64,000 nucleotides of DNA, taken from the NCBI RefSeq assembly GCF_013372105.1, contig NZ_CP053825.1, positions 1,302,001 to 1,366,000 on the forward strand. The letters run 5' to 3'. The notes beneath the pieces are model-generated. The model made no database searches. It saw only the letters and a program-made list of their open reading frames with translations, and had not been told where the DNA came from. The translations under genes were made by a program, and so were the position numbers. Source of the stretch: Campylobacter armoricus. GTDB lineage: Bacteria > Campylobacterota > Campylobacteria > Campylobacterales > Campylobacteraceae. Shown here piece by piece: positions 54,913 through 62,941 of this stretch (position 1 is its first letter; each line of letters begins with the position of its first letter).

Positions 54913-55686
54913 TTATTTATCAAATTGTGAAATTCTAGGCTCACCTTGCCCAAGATAATTAAACAATTTAGCCTCTAAATCTCTAGGATTAGCACCTTCT
55001 GCAATACTTACAATAGCATGTGAGATAACTATTCTTTCTTTAATCAACTCATGAGCATTAGCTTTAATTTTATGTCCCCAAGGACCAAATAAAGCATAAG
55101 AACCAAAAATTCCAGTAACTGTTGCAGTAAATGCACCTGCAATACCTGCTGCCATAGCTTGAGGATCATCTAGAAGTTGTAACGCAAGCATAAGACCCAT
55201 AACTGCACCAACAAGCCCCATAGTAGGACAAGTCTCACCAAAACGAATCCAATATTCAGCAGTTTCTTTATAATACTCTTCCATTTCTTCTATTTGAATC
55301 TCCATACTTTCTTTAATCTCTTCTACACTCTTACCATCAACCATCATCATCATAGTTTCTTTTAAAAACTCATTATCAATTTCATTTGTTTTTGATTCTA
55401 AAGCCAAAAGCCCATCTCTTCTTGCTATAATAGAGTATTCTACAAGCTCAGCTATCCTTTGACTTAAATTTACACCCGCACCTTTAAATGCGAGTTTTAA
55501 TTCTTTATATGCTGCTTTAACAAATTTTTTATGAGTTGCAGTCATTGCACAAAAAGCTGCGGTTGGAACCACAATCAAAAATGAACTAAAATGTAAAACA
55601 TGCAAAGGGTTACCACCCTCTAATATATCCCCTACAGAAATGCTAACAACAGCTAATACCATCCCAAGTATGGTTGAAAGATCCAT
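54913..55686 (-). CDS. motA: Flagellar stator protein MotA
   Basis: Proton-channel stator subunit with four membrane helices (257 residues). N-terminal helices lie at about 1-50; the cytoplasmic loop with charged residues is around LVEYSIIARRDGLLALE near 85-100; helices 3 and 4 include CPTMGLVGAVMGLMLAL and AGIAGAFTATVTGIFGSY. It is followed by motB and lies downstream of polA on the same strand, 12 bases away. Confidence 0.95.
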   Translation of the reverse strand: MDLSTILGMVLAVVSISVGDILEGGNPLHVLHFSSFLIVVPTAAFCAMTATHKKFVKAAYKELKLAFKGAGVNLSQRIAELVEYSIIARRDGLLALESKTNEIDNEFLKETMMMMVDGKSVEEIKESMEIQIEEMEEYYKETAEYWIRFGETCPTMGLVGAVMGLMLALQLLDDPQAMAAGIAGAFTATVTGIFGSYALFGPWGHKIKANAHELIKERIVISHAIVSIAEGANPRDLEAKLFNYLGQGEPRISQFDK

Positions 55687-55698
55687 TAATTATTCTCC

Positions 55699-58338
55699 TT
55701 ATTTTAATGCGCCCCAATTTTTGGCAATACTTGATGAAGTTTTCAATTTAACTTTTAATTTTACAATATTTTCCATAATATCACTAGCTTTTTTTGCAAA
55801 ATCTTGACAAAATTCATCTTTTACTTCAAAAATAAGCTCATCATGAATTTGTAAAATCAAATACTTGTTTTCATCTAAATCTTTCGCAATTTCTATCATT
55901 GCAAGTTTTATTATATCGGCAGCAGAACCTTGAAGTGTAGAGTTAATGCTCTCTCTTTCATACATTGCAACTTGCATTGGTTTTGCATTTTCAAAGTCAA
56001 AATAACGCTTGCGTCCTAATAGAGTCTTTATAAATCCGTTTTGTTTAGCTTCATTTTTTACTTTTTCAAAATAAGCTTTTATGCTTGTAAAATTTTCAAA
56101 ATATTTTTCTATATATTCTTTAGCTAATTTTGCTTCAATCTTTAAATTTTGACTCAAAGTTTTATAGCCCATTCCATAAATAAGTCCAAAATTAATGCTT
56201 TTAGCAATACTTCTTGTTTCATAATCACTACGATTAAAAATCATAATAGCAGTTTTTGCATGAATATCCTCATCATTAAAAAATGCTTCTAACAATTTCT
56301 CATCTTCACTAAAATGAGCAAGCATTCTAAGTTCAATTTGCGAATAATCAAGAGAGATAAAACTAAAACCTTCTTTAGCTATAAAACATGATTTATAATC
56401 TTTAGCATATTGGCCATGTGCAGGAATATTTTGTAAATTTGGATCTTTAGATGAAAGGCGTCCTGTAGCTGTTCCTGTTTGTAAAAAACTTGAATAAATT
56501 CTTGAGTTATCATCTTTTTTAGCTAGTTTTAACAAAGGTTCACAATAAGTAGAAACTAATTTTGCAAGCTCTCTGTAAGCTAAAATTTCTTTGATAATTG
56601 GATGAGTATCTAAAATAGCATTTAAAACCTTTTCATCGGTAGAATAACCTGTTTTACTTTTTTTACCACTTGGTAATTTAAGCTTTTCAAATAAAATATC
56701 CCCTACTTGCTTAGGAGAATTAATATTAAATTTTTCACCCGCTAAATCATATATTTTTTCACTAAGTATTTTTATATCTTGATTAAAACTTTGCATTAAA
56801 TTTTCAAGTTTTTGAGTATCAAGTTTAATACCATTATTCTCCATCATTATAAGTACTTTTATAAATTCAAATTCACTTTTTTGTGCAAGATCAAACAAAG
56901 GTTTTTCTAAATTTTTCAAAAAATACAAATAAAATCTCAAAGTAATATAAGCATCCTCAGCAGCATATTTACAAGCTTTTTCTACATCAACCCCTGCAAA
57001 ATTTTCCCCTTTTTTTACTAAATCCTCAAAATGCAAAGTCTCATAATCAAACAATCTTTTTGCTAAATCATCCATATTTACACGCAAACTTGGCTCTTTA
57101 AGCCACGCAAGTATCATAGTATCAGCATAATTTTTTGGAGGAACCAAGCTAAAATTATTTTTTATGATTTCAAAATCATATTTAAGATTGTGACCTATTA
57201 CCATGCTTTGATAAATTTTTTCTATACCTTTTTTAGCCGCTTGCATAGAAACTTGCTCACAAACTCCTAAGTAATCATGTGCAAGTGGTACATAAAAGGC
57301 TTCACTTTCATGAAAACAAAAACTAAATCCTACTATCTTTGCTTCTTTGGTATCTAAGCCTGTAGTTTCTGTATCAAAAGCAACAATGCTTTGCTTATCA
57401 ATTTTTTCTAAAATTGTAAATAATTCTTTTTCATCTAAAATCAATCTTGCATTAAATCCTAAATTTTTACCTTTATTAATAGGATTAGTGCGTAGTTTTT
57501 TTAATAAAGTATTTAATTCATAATATTCTAAAATATCCATAATCTTAAGCAATGGTTCATCTTTTGGATATTCACAATTTAAAAGCATATTTTTTACATT
57601 TAAATCTTCATATAAAGAAGCAAGTTTTTTACTTAAGAAGGCATTTTCTTTACCCTCAAGAAGTAAATTTCTACTTCTATCATTACGCACTAAGGCTAAA
57701 TTTTCATAAATTCCTTCAATACTTTCAAACTCATCTAGTAAATTCTTAGCACCCTTAGCTCCGATTCCTTTTACCCCTGGAATATTATCTGAACTATCTC
57801 CACAAAGTGCTAGAAAATCTCTTATTTGACTAGGTTTTACCCCATATTTTTCTAAACATCCTGCTTCATTATAATCATTTTTTGAAATAGGACTATAAAT
57901 ACTAACTTTATCATCTTTTATAAGTTGATATAAATCCTTATCTTGAGTGATAATTCTTATAAAAATATCCTTATCTTCGCACTCTTTAACTAAAGATGCG
58001 ATGATATCATCAGCTTCATACCCTTCACAAGAAAAGCTTGAAAAACCCATTTTTTCTATCATTTGAATGCAAATTGGAATTTGAACTAATAAATCAGGTG
58101 GAGGTGGAGTGCGGTTGATTTTATAATTTGGATCTATTTCGCTTCTAAAAGTTTTTCCTTTACTATCAAGAGCAAAAATAATCATATCGCTAGGATGTTC
58201 ATTTTTCAAGCTATAAATAAAATTAGCAAAACCACTGATCATATTACTGGGCTCACCTTTTGAATTTTTTAAACCCTTCAATGCATAAAAAAGCCTAAAG
58301 AAAAAGCCAAAAGTATCAATTATTGTCAAAGTTTTCAT
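55699..58338 (-). CDS. polA: DNA polymerase I
   Basis: Family A polymerase of 879 residues. The 5' nuclease domain covers about 1-290. The 3'-5' exonuclease motifs look intact: FDTETTGLD, GHNLKYDFE and YAAEDAYITL. Polymerase motifs A (FISLDYSQIELRMLAHF), B (RSIAKSINFGLIYGMGY) and C (QIHDELIFEV) are all present. It acts in Okazaki primer removal and repair. Start at 58338 with AGGAAA upstream. Confidence 0.97.
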   Translation of the reverse strand: MKTLTIIDTFGFFFRLFYALKGLKNSKGEPSNMISGFANFIYSLKNEHPSDMIIFALDSKGKTFRSEIDPNYKINRTPPPPDLLVQIPICIQMIEKMGFSSFSCEGYEADDIIASLVKECEDKDIFIRIITQDKDLYQLIKDDKVSIYSPISKNDYNEAGCLEKYGVKPSQIRDFLALCGDSSDNIPGVKGIGAKGAKNLLDEFESIEGIYENLALVRNDRSRNLLLEGKENAFLSKKLASLYEDLNVKNMLLNCEYPKDEPLLKIMDILEYYELNTLLKKLRTNPINKGKNLGFNARLILDEKELFTILEKIDKQSIVAFDTETTGLDTKEAKIVGFSFCFHESEAFYVPLAHDYLGVCEQVSMQAAKKGIEKIYQSMVIGHNLKYDFEIIKNNFSLVPPKNYADTMILAWLKEPSLRVNMDDLAKRLFDYETLHFEDLVKKGENFAGVDVEKACKYAAEDAYITLRFYLYFLKNLEKPLFDLAQKSEFEFIKVLIMMENNGIKLDTQKLENLMQSFNQDIKILSEKIYDLAGEKFNINSPKQVGDILFEKLKLPSGKKSKTGYSTDEKVLNAILDTHPIIKEILAYRELAKLVSTYCEPLLKLAKKDDNSRIYSSFLQTGTATGRLSSKDPNLQNIPAHGQYAKDYKSCFIAKEGFSFISLDYSQIELRMLAHFSEDEKLLEAFFNDEDIHAKTAIMIFNRSDYETRSIAKSINFGLIYGMGYKTLSQNLKIEAKLAKEYIEKYFENFTSIKAYFEKVKNEAKQNGFIKTLLGRKRYFDFENAKPMQVAMYERESINSTLQGSAADIIKLAMIEIAKDLDENKYLILQIHDELIFEVKDEFCQDFAKKASDIMENIVKLKVKLKTSSSIAKNWGALK

Positions 58339-58471
58339 TTTTTTCCTATGTTAAAAAATTAATAATAATTATCACCCAAATTTATTTAAAAATCGGTAAA
58401 AAGTTTAAATTTATATTTTAGACATTTTAGATAGAATTACTATTTTGAAAAATCAAAATAAAGGTTTAATC

Positions 58472-59824
58472 TTGCAAACAAAATCAATCGCGGATGAAAA
58501 TTTTCAAACACCACAAGGAAAAAAATCTTTTAAAAAGGCTGTATTTTCGTGTTGGCTAGGAACTGCTATGGAATATGCAGATTTTGCGCTTTATGGCTTA
58601 GCTGCAGCTACTATTTTTTCAGAAGTTTTCTTTCCTGAACAAACTCCTGTTATAGCGTTATTGCTTAGTTTTGTTACTTATGGAATAGGTTTTATTGCTA
58701 GACCTATTGGGGCTTTATTTTTTGGATATTTAGGAGATAAATACGGAAGAAAAAATGTATTAATGAGCACCATTGCATTAATGGGTATTTCAACTACTTT
58801 AATTGGTTTTATACCAAGTTATGCAGTAATTGGAATTTGGGCCCCTATATGTTTGGTTATTTTGCGTTTTATGCAAGGCTTTGGTGCAGGTGCTGAACTT
58901 TCAGGTGGGACCGTTATGCTTGGAGAATATGCTCCCAGCAAGCATAGAGGTTTAATCTCTTCTATCATTGCTCTTGGATCAAATAGCGGAACCTTGCTTG
59001 CAGCTTTTGTATGGCTTTTAGTTACAAGTATGGATGATGCTAATTTTAAAGAATGGGGGTGGAGAATTCCTTTTATAGGAAGTATTTTCATAGCACTTTT
59101 TGCTGTTTATATGCGTTTAAATGTAAAAGAAACCCCTGTTTTTGAAAAACAAAAAGAACTAATGCTAAAAATTCGTCATGAAAATGAAATTCATATGAAA
59201 AAAGATGAAAGAACTTTTTGGCAAAAAAGTCGCGCATTTTGGACCATGGTAGGCATAAGGATAGGTGAAAATGGTCCTTCTTATCTAGCACAAGGATTTA
59301 TAGTAGGTTATGTAACTAAAATTTTACTTCTTGATAAATCAGTTGCCACAACTGCTGTTGTTATCGCTTCTTTGGTAGGATTTTTAGTTATACCTTTAGC
59401 AGGGTATTTGAGTGATAAATTTGGAAGACGCATTACTTATAGAACTTTTTGCTTGCTTTTAATGCTTTATGCCTTTCCTGCTTTTATGTTACTTGATAGT
59501 AAAAATGAAATTATCGTGATTTTAACCATCATCATAGGTATGTCTTTGGCATCTTTAGGGATTTTTGGCGTGCAAGCTGCATGGGGTGTAGAACTTTTTG
59601 GAGCAAAAAATCGCTATACCAAAATGGCACTAGCAAAAGAGTTTGGCTCAATACTTTCAGGAGGGACCGCTCCTATGATAGCTTCAGCTTTACTTGCTTA
59701 TTATGGCACTTGGTGGCCAATAGCCTTGTATTTTGTTATCACCGCAGGCATTGGTTTTATCACAACTTTTTTTGCACCAGAAACTAGAGGCAGGGATTTA
59801 AATTTAATAGAAGATGCAATATGA
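58472..59824 (+). CDS. MFS metabolite:proton symporter
   Basis: A member of the ProP/ShiA-type metabolite:H+ symporter subfamily, about 450 residues and 12 membrane helices. Signature segments are GTAMEYADFALYGLAAATIF, FGYLGDKYGRKNVL and LRFMQGFGAGAELSGG. Start choice: TTG at 58472 has AAAGG at 7 bases and is preferred. A TTG at 58445 in the same frame adds 9 residues but has no visible ribosome site. The substrate is probably a small organic acid or osmolyte; not determinable. It overlaps the nucleoside hydrolase gene by 4 bases (Cj0339-Cj0340 order). Confidence 0.88.
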   Translation: MQTKSIADENFQTPQGKKSFKKAVFSCWLGTAMEYADFALYGLAAATIFSEVFFPEQTPVIALLLSFVTYGIGFIARPIGALFFGYLGDKYGRKNVLMSTIALMGISTTLIGFIPSYAVIGIWAPICLVILRFMQGFGAGAELSGGTVMLGEYAPSKHRGLISSIIALGSNSGTLLAAFVWLLVTSMDDANFKEWGWRIPFIGSIFIALFAVYMRLNVKETPVFEKQKELMLKIRHENEIHMKKDERTFWQKSRAFWTMVGIRIGENGPSYLAQGFIVGYVTKILLLDKSVATTAVVIASLVGFLVIPLAGYLSDKFGRRITYRTFCLLLMLYAFPAFMLLDSKNEIIVILTIIIGMSLASLGIFGVQAAWGVELFGAKNRYTKMALAKEFGSILSGGTAPMIASALLAYYGTWWPIALYFVITAGIGFITTFFAPETRGRDLNLIEDAI

Positions 59825-60828
59825 TACGCCTTATTTTAGATACTGATATAGGCAATGGCATAGCAGGGGCTAATACTGATGATGGTTTAGCCCTTGGACT
59901 TATTTTAGCCTCCAAAGAAATCAAACTTGAAATGATTAGCACTTTAAGTGGAAATGTACAAGCTTTAACCGCTTACAGCGTTGCTAAAGACTTATTAAAT
60001 AAGCTTGATCTAGACATACCTTTGTATTTAGGTGCTCATGAAGCTTTATATGAGGATAGTCATTTTTGGAGACAAAGACTAGATAAAAGCGTAGAAGAGT
60101 TTAAACTTACTCATCTTTGGGATCATATAAAACCTATAAAAATCTTAGAAAACATAAATCCAAATGCTTGTATGAAAATGGGCGAACTTATCATGCAAAA
60201 TCCAGGTGAAATTTCAATTTGTGCTATAGGACCTTTAACAAACATAGCTATAGCTATGAAACTTTTTAAAGACTTTGATAAAAATGTGAAAGAAATTTTT
60301 ATTATGGGTGGAAGTTTTGATATGCCTTATCATATCAAAGATACAAATTTTGGCTTTGATCCTGAAGCCGCTAGCATAGTTTTAAACTCAAGAGCTAAAA
60401 TCACTCTTGTTCCTTATAATGCAACAATGCAAACTATGCTCACACATGAAGATTTAAATGCTTTAGAAAATCAAAATCCTCTTTGTGATTTTTTAGTGCA
60501 AACTTTAAGAGTTTGGATTGATTATGCAAGTAAAACAAGAGGTACAAATGGCACATGGATACATGATGCATTAACTATTGCTTACATGCTTAATCCAAAT
60601 TTAGCAAGTTTTGATGAGTATTTAGTAGATGTTGTTTGTGATAGTACTTTTGCTAGAGGAAGCTCTATAAGATGTTTTAAAGATGCAAAAATGCCTATGA
60701 AAAATCACGAGCTAAAAAACACCATAAAAGTTTTAAAAGATATTAATAATGCTAAACTTTTAAGTCTTTTAAAATCAAGACTTTCAAATGGAATTTGCTA
60801 TGAAAATTACAAAAGCATAACGACTTAA
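59821..60828 (+). CDS. Inosine/uridine-preferring nucleoside hydrolase
   Basis: Hydrolyses the N-glycosidic bond of nucleosides. The 335-residue protein begins LILDTDIGNGIAGANTDD, a variant of the calcium-binding DTDxGxDD motif with a short insertion. It also has AIGPLTNIAIAMK near 140 and IMGGSFDMP near 165. The C-terminal catalytic segment GTNGTWIHDALT carries the His-Asp pair. Co-translated with the MFS symporter (ATGA overlap), which may import its substrate. Its end overlaps the convergent YqaA-type gene by 45 bases. Confidence 0.88.
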   Translation: MIRLILDTDIGNGIAGANTDDGLALGLILASKEIKLEMISTLSGNVQALTAYSVAKDLLNKLDLDIPLYLGAHEALYEDSHFWRQRLDKSVEEFKLTHLWDHIKPIKILENINPNACMKMGELIMQNPGEISICAIGPLTNIAIAMKLFKDFDKNVKEIFIMGGSFDMPYHIKDTNFGFDPEAASIVLNSRAKITLVPYNATMQTMLTHEDLNALENQNPLCDFLVQTLRVWIDYASKTRGTNGTWIHDALTIAYMLNPNLASFDEYLVDVVCDSTFARGSSIRCFKDAKMPMKNHELKNTIKVLKDINNAKLLSLLKSRLSNGICYENYKSITT

Positions 60829-61227
60829 TTTACCCAAGGCTATAAAAATACTTGCTTTTAAAAAAGAATACTTAGCAAATCCAAGGCCTAGCGCAAAAAG
60901 ATCCCCCACTATGGGTAAAAAGGTAAAAAAGGCATACAAAGACCCAAATTTTTTAAAGTTTGCATTGATTTTTTCTAATTTACACAAAGAGCCTTTAAAA
61001 TATTTTTCTAAAATTTGACTCTCTCCAAAATAAGCTAAAGCATAGGTACTCAAACAACCTAAAGTATTTCCCAAGCTTGCGACAAATAAAACCATATAAG
61101 CATTAAAATCTAATTTTACAAAAACAAGCACAAAAGCTTCACTTGCCATAGGTAAAAGCGTGCTAGAGAGAAAACATACTATAAAAAGCCCTATATAACT
61201 TATATCATTATACAAAAAATCAAACAT
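60784..61227 (-). CDS. YqaA/DedA-like membrane protein
   Basis: A 147-residue membrane protein of the SNARE-associated/DedA superfamily, of the shorter YqaA type. It has SSTLLPMASEAFVLVFVKL near residue 20, GNTLGCLSTYALAYFGE near 55 and a late FLPIVGDLFALGLGF. The C-terminal 15 codons lie opposite the nucleoside hydrolase gene. DedA proteins act as lipid flippases or in membrane homeostasis; the role of YqaA is not well defined. Confidence 0.82.
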   Translation of the reverse strand: MFDFLYNDISYIGLFIVCFLSSTLLPMASEAFVLVFVKLDFNAYMVLFVASLGNTLGCLSTYALAYFGESQILEKYFKGSLCKLEKINANFKKFGSLYAFFTFLPIVGDLFALGLGFAKYSFLKASIFIALGKLSRYAFVIFIANSI

Positions 61228-61311
61228 TTAAAATTTCTTGGTATTTATTTTCTAAACTATTAATTTTAAAGAATTTTTAATAATAATTATCTTAGAATGT
61301 AAAGTCATTTG

Positions 61312-61317
61312 ATAATT
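61312..61317 (+). promoter_or_regulatory. Candidate -10 box for the trpB leader
   Basis: GATAAT, 16 bases before the leader ATG, in AT-rich sequence. It could drive the leader and trpB together. The 274-base gap 61228-61501 contains only this element and the leader. Confidence 0.35.
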
Positions 61318-61332
61318 TTTAAAGGAAAAATC

Positions 61333-61404
61333 ATGGAAAGGAAAAATTTTTCTAAATTAAATTTAGAATACTCATTTAATAAAGCTTCTTTTTCTTGGCG
61401 TTAA
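61333..61404 (+). CDS. Putative 23-residue leader peptide upstream of trpB
   Basis: ATG at 61333 with an AAAGGA site gives MERKNFSKLNLEYSFNKASF, then SWR and a stop. It contains one Trp two residues before the end, and four Phe. A short TGGC...GCCA inverted repeat (61396-61399 / 61409-61412) overlaps the Trp codon and stop. Position and composition suggest an attenuator-type leader inherited from a trp operon, but a single Trp codon is fewer than usual. Confidence 0.4.
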   Translation: MERKNFSKLNLEYSFNKASFSWR

Positions 61405-61501
61405 GCCTGCCACTACATTTTTAATCATTTTTATTTTACATTTTTAGTTTTTAGTTAATCATTTTTGATTTTAAATTATTAATCATTTTTAAGGAAATAC
61501 T

Positions 61502-62677
61502 ATGAAAAAATATTATGGAAAATTTGGTGGGCAATTTGTGCCAAATGAGGTAAAAATAGCACTGGATGAAGTAGAAAAAGCTTTTTTAAAATTCAAAAAA
61601 GATAAAGATTTTAATACAAAATTAAAAGAGCTCTTAACTAATTATGTAGGAAGACCTACCCCTTTATATCATGCTAAAAATTTAAGCAAACTTTATAATC
61701 ATGAAATTTATTTAAAAAGAGAAGACTTAACTCACACAGGAGCTCATAAAATCAATAATGCCATAGCTCAAGCATTAATAGCAAAGAAAATGAATAAGAA
61801 AAAAATTATTGCAGAAACTGGAGCAGGACAACACGGGCTTGCAACTGCTACTGCAGCAGCACTTTTAGGACTTGAGTGCGAGATATTTATGGGAGCTATT
61901 GATGTAAAAAGACAGGCTTTAAATGTCTATAAAATGGAGCTTTTAGGAGCAAAAGTTCATGCGGTAGAAAGCAGAAGTAAAACTTTAAGTGATGCGGTTA
62001 ATGAGGCTTTAAATTTTTGGGTTAAAAATACCAAAGAAGTATTTTATGTAGTAGGAAGTGCGGTGGGACCTTATCCTTATCCACAAATTGTTGCACATTT
62101 TCAAAGCATTATAGGTAAAGAATGCAAAATACAACTTAAAAAATTAAATAAAAAAGTAGATTATATCATAGCAGCAGCTGGAGGTGGTAGCAATGCTGCT
62201 GGAATTTTTCATGCATTTTTAAAAGATGAAAAAGTTAAGCTCATAGGTGTTGAAGCAGCAGGTTTAGGAAAAGATACACCTTATCATGCAGCCACGCTTA
62301 CTAAAGGCAAAGAAGGTATTATCCATGGTATGAAAACCAAAGTTTTACAAGATGATAAAGGAAACGTTGCTCACACCTTTAGTATTTCTGCTGGACTTGA
62401 TTACCCTGGAATAGGCCCTTTACATGCATATTTACAAGAAAGCAAAAGAGCAAGTTATCATGCTATTAATGATGATGAGTGCATTAATGCGTTAAAATTA
62501 TTATGTAAAGAAGAAGGTATTATACCTGCTATTGAAAGCTCACATGCATTAGCTTACTTAGAAAAGCTTTGTCCTACTTTAAAGAAAAAAAGTGTAATAA
62601 TCATAAATCTTTCAGGAAGAGGTGATAAGGATATGCAAAGTATTTATGAGTATAAAAAAGGTGAAATTTATGGTTGA
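61502..62677 (+). CDS. trpB: Tryptophan synthase beta chain
   Basis: PLP enzyme that joins indole and serine to tryptophan. The 391-residue protein has the N-terminal GKFGGQFVPNEV, the PLP lysine Lys83 in HTGAHKINNA, the glycine loop AAAGGGSNAAG and the C-terminal LSGRGDKDM. All motifs are intact. TrpA and the other trp genes are absent from the flanks. A GGTTGA/ATG overlap at its 3' end (62670) looks like the start of a lost trpA. It may salvage indole, a reaction TrpB can perform without TrpA. Confidence 0.95.
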   Translation: MKKYYGKFGGQFVPNEVKIALDEVEKAFLKFKKDKDFNTKLKELLTNYVGRPTPLYHAKNLSKLYNHEIYLKREDLTHTGAHKINNAIAQALIAKKMNKKKIIAETGAGQHGLATATAAALLGLECEIFMGAIDVKRQALNVYKMELLGAKVHAVESRSKTLSDAVNEALNFWVKNTKEVFYVVGSAVGPYPYPQIVAHFQSIIGKECKIQLKKLNKKVDYIIAAAGGGSNAAGIFHAFLKDEKVKLIGVEAAGLGKDTPYHAATLTKGKEGIIHGMKTKVLQDDKGNVAHTFSISAGLDYPGIGPLHAYLQESKRASYHAINDDECINALKLLCKEEGIIPAIESSHALAYLEKLCPTLKKKSVIIINLSGRGDKDMQSIYEYKKGEIYG

Positions 62678-62701
62678 AACTTATTTGGATTATTTTTAGT
62701 T

Positions 62702-62707
62702 TATAAT
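62702..62707 (+). promoter_or_regulatory. Candidate -10 box for dba-dsbI
   Basis: TATAAT 50 bases before the TTG start at 62758, followed by an AT-rich partly symmetrical stretch (about 62711-62735). In C. jejuni this operon is reported to be iron/Fur-responsive; no confident Fur box can be called by eye. Confidence 0.4.
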
Positions 62708-62757
62708 AGTTTAATTATTATTTTAATAATATTTTATAAAAATAAAAAGGAGTTATT

Positions 62758-62925
62758 TTGGAATTTACTATACTTGTTTTACTTGCAATTTCAATTTTAT
62801 TGATTTTGATTAAACCAGAAAAAGAAAAATTGATTTTTGGAATTTTTCTATGTGGAGCCTTGCTAAACTATTTTATGTATTTAGTTGCAAGCTTTGATTC
62901 TATTATCCCAAGTGGCAATTGGTAA
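62758..62925 (+). CDS. dba: Dba-like small membrane protein
   Basis: A 55-residue protein read from a TTG with a strong AAGGAG site (62747-62752). The sequence starts MEFTILVLLAISILLILIKP and has two hydrophobic segments separated by EKEKL. It sits 16 bases before dsbI, the arrangement of C. jejuni dba-dsbI, where dba and dsbI form one transcript and dba is needed for DsbI synthesis. Identification rests on size, topology and position. Confidence 0.75.
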   Translation: MEFTILVLLAISILLILIKPEKEKLIFGIFLCGALLNYFMYLVASFDSIIPSGNW

Positions 62926-62941
62926 GAAAGAGGTAAGAATT

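Noticed and set aside
55699-58338. Degenerate proofreading domain in DNA polymerase I
   Set aside because: All three exonuclease motifs (DTETTGLD, GHNLKYDFE, YAAEDAYITL) are present, so the domain looks active.
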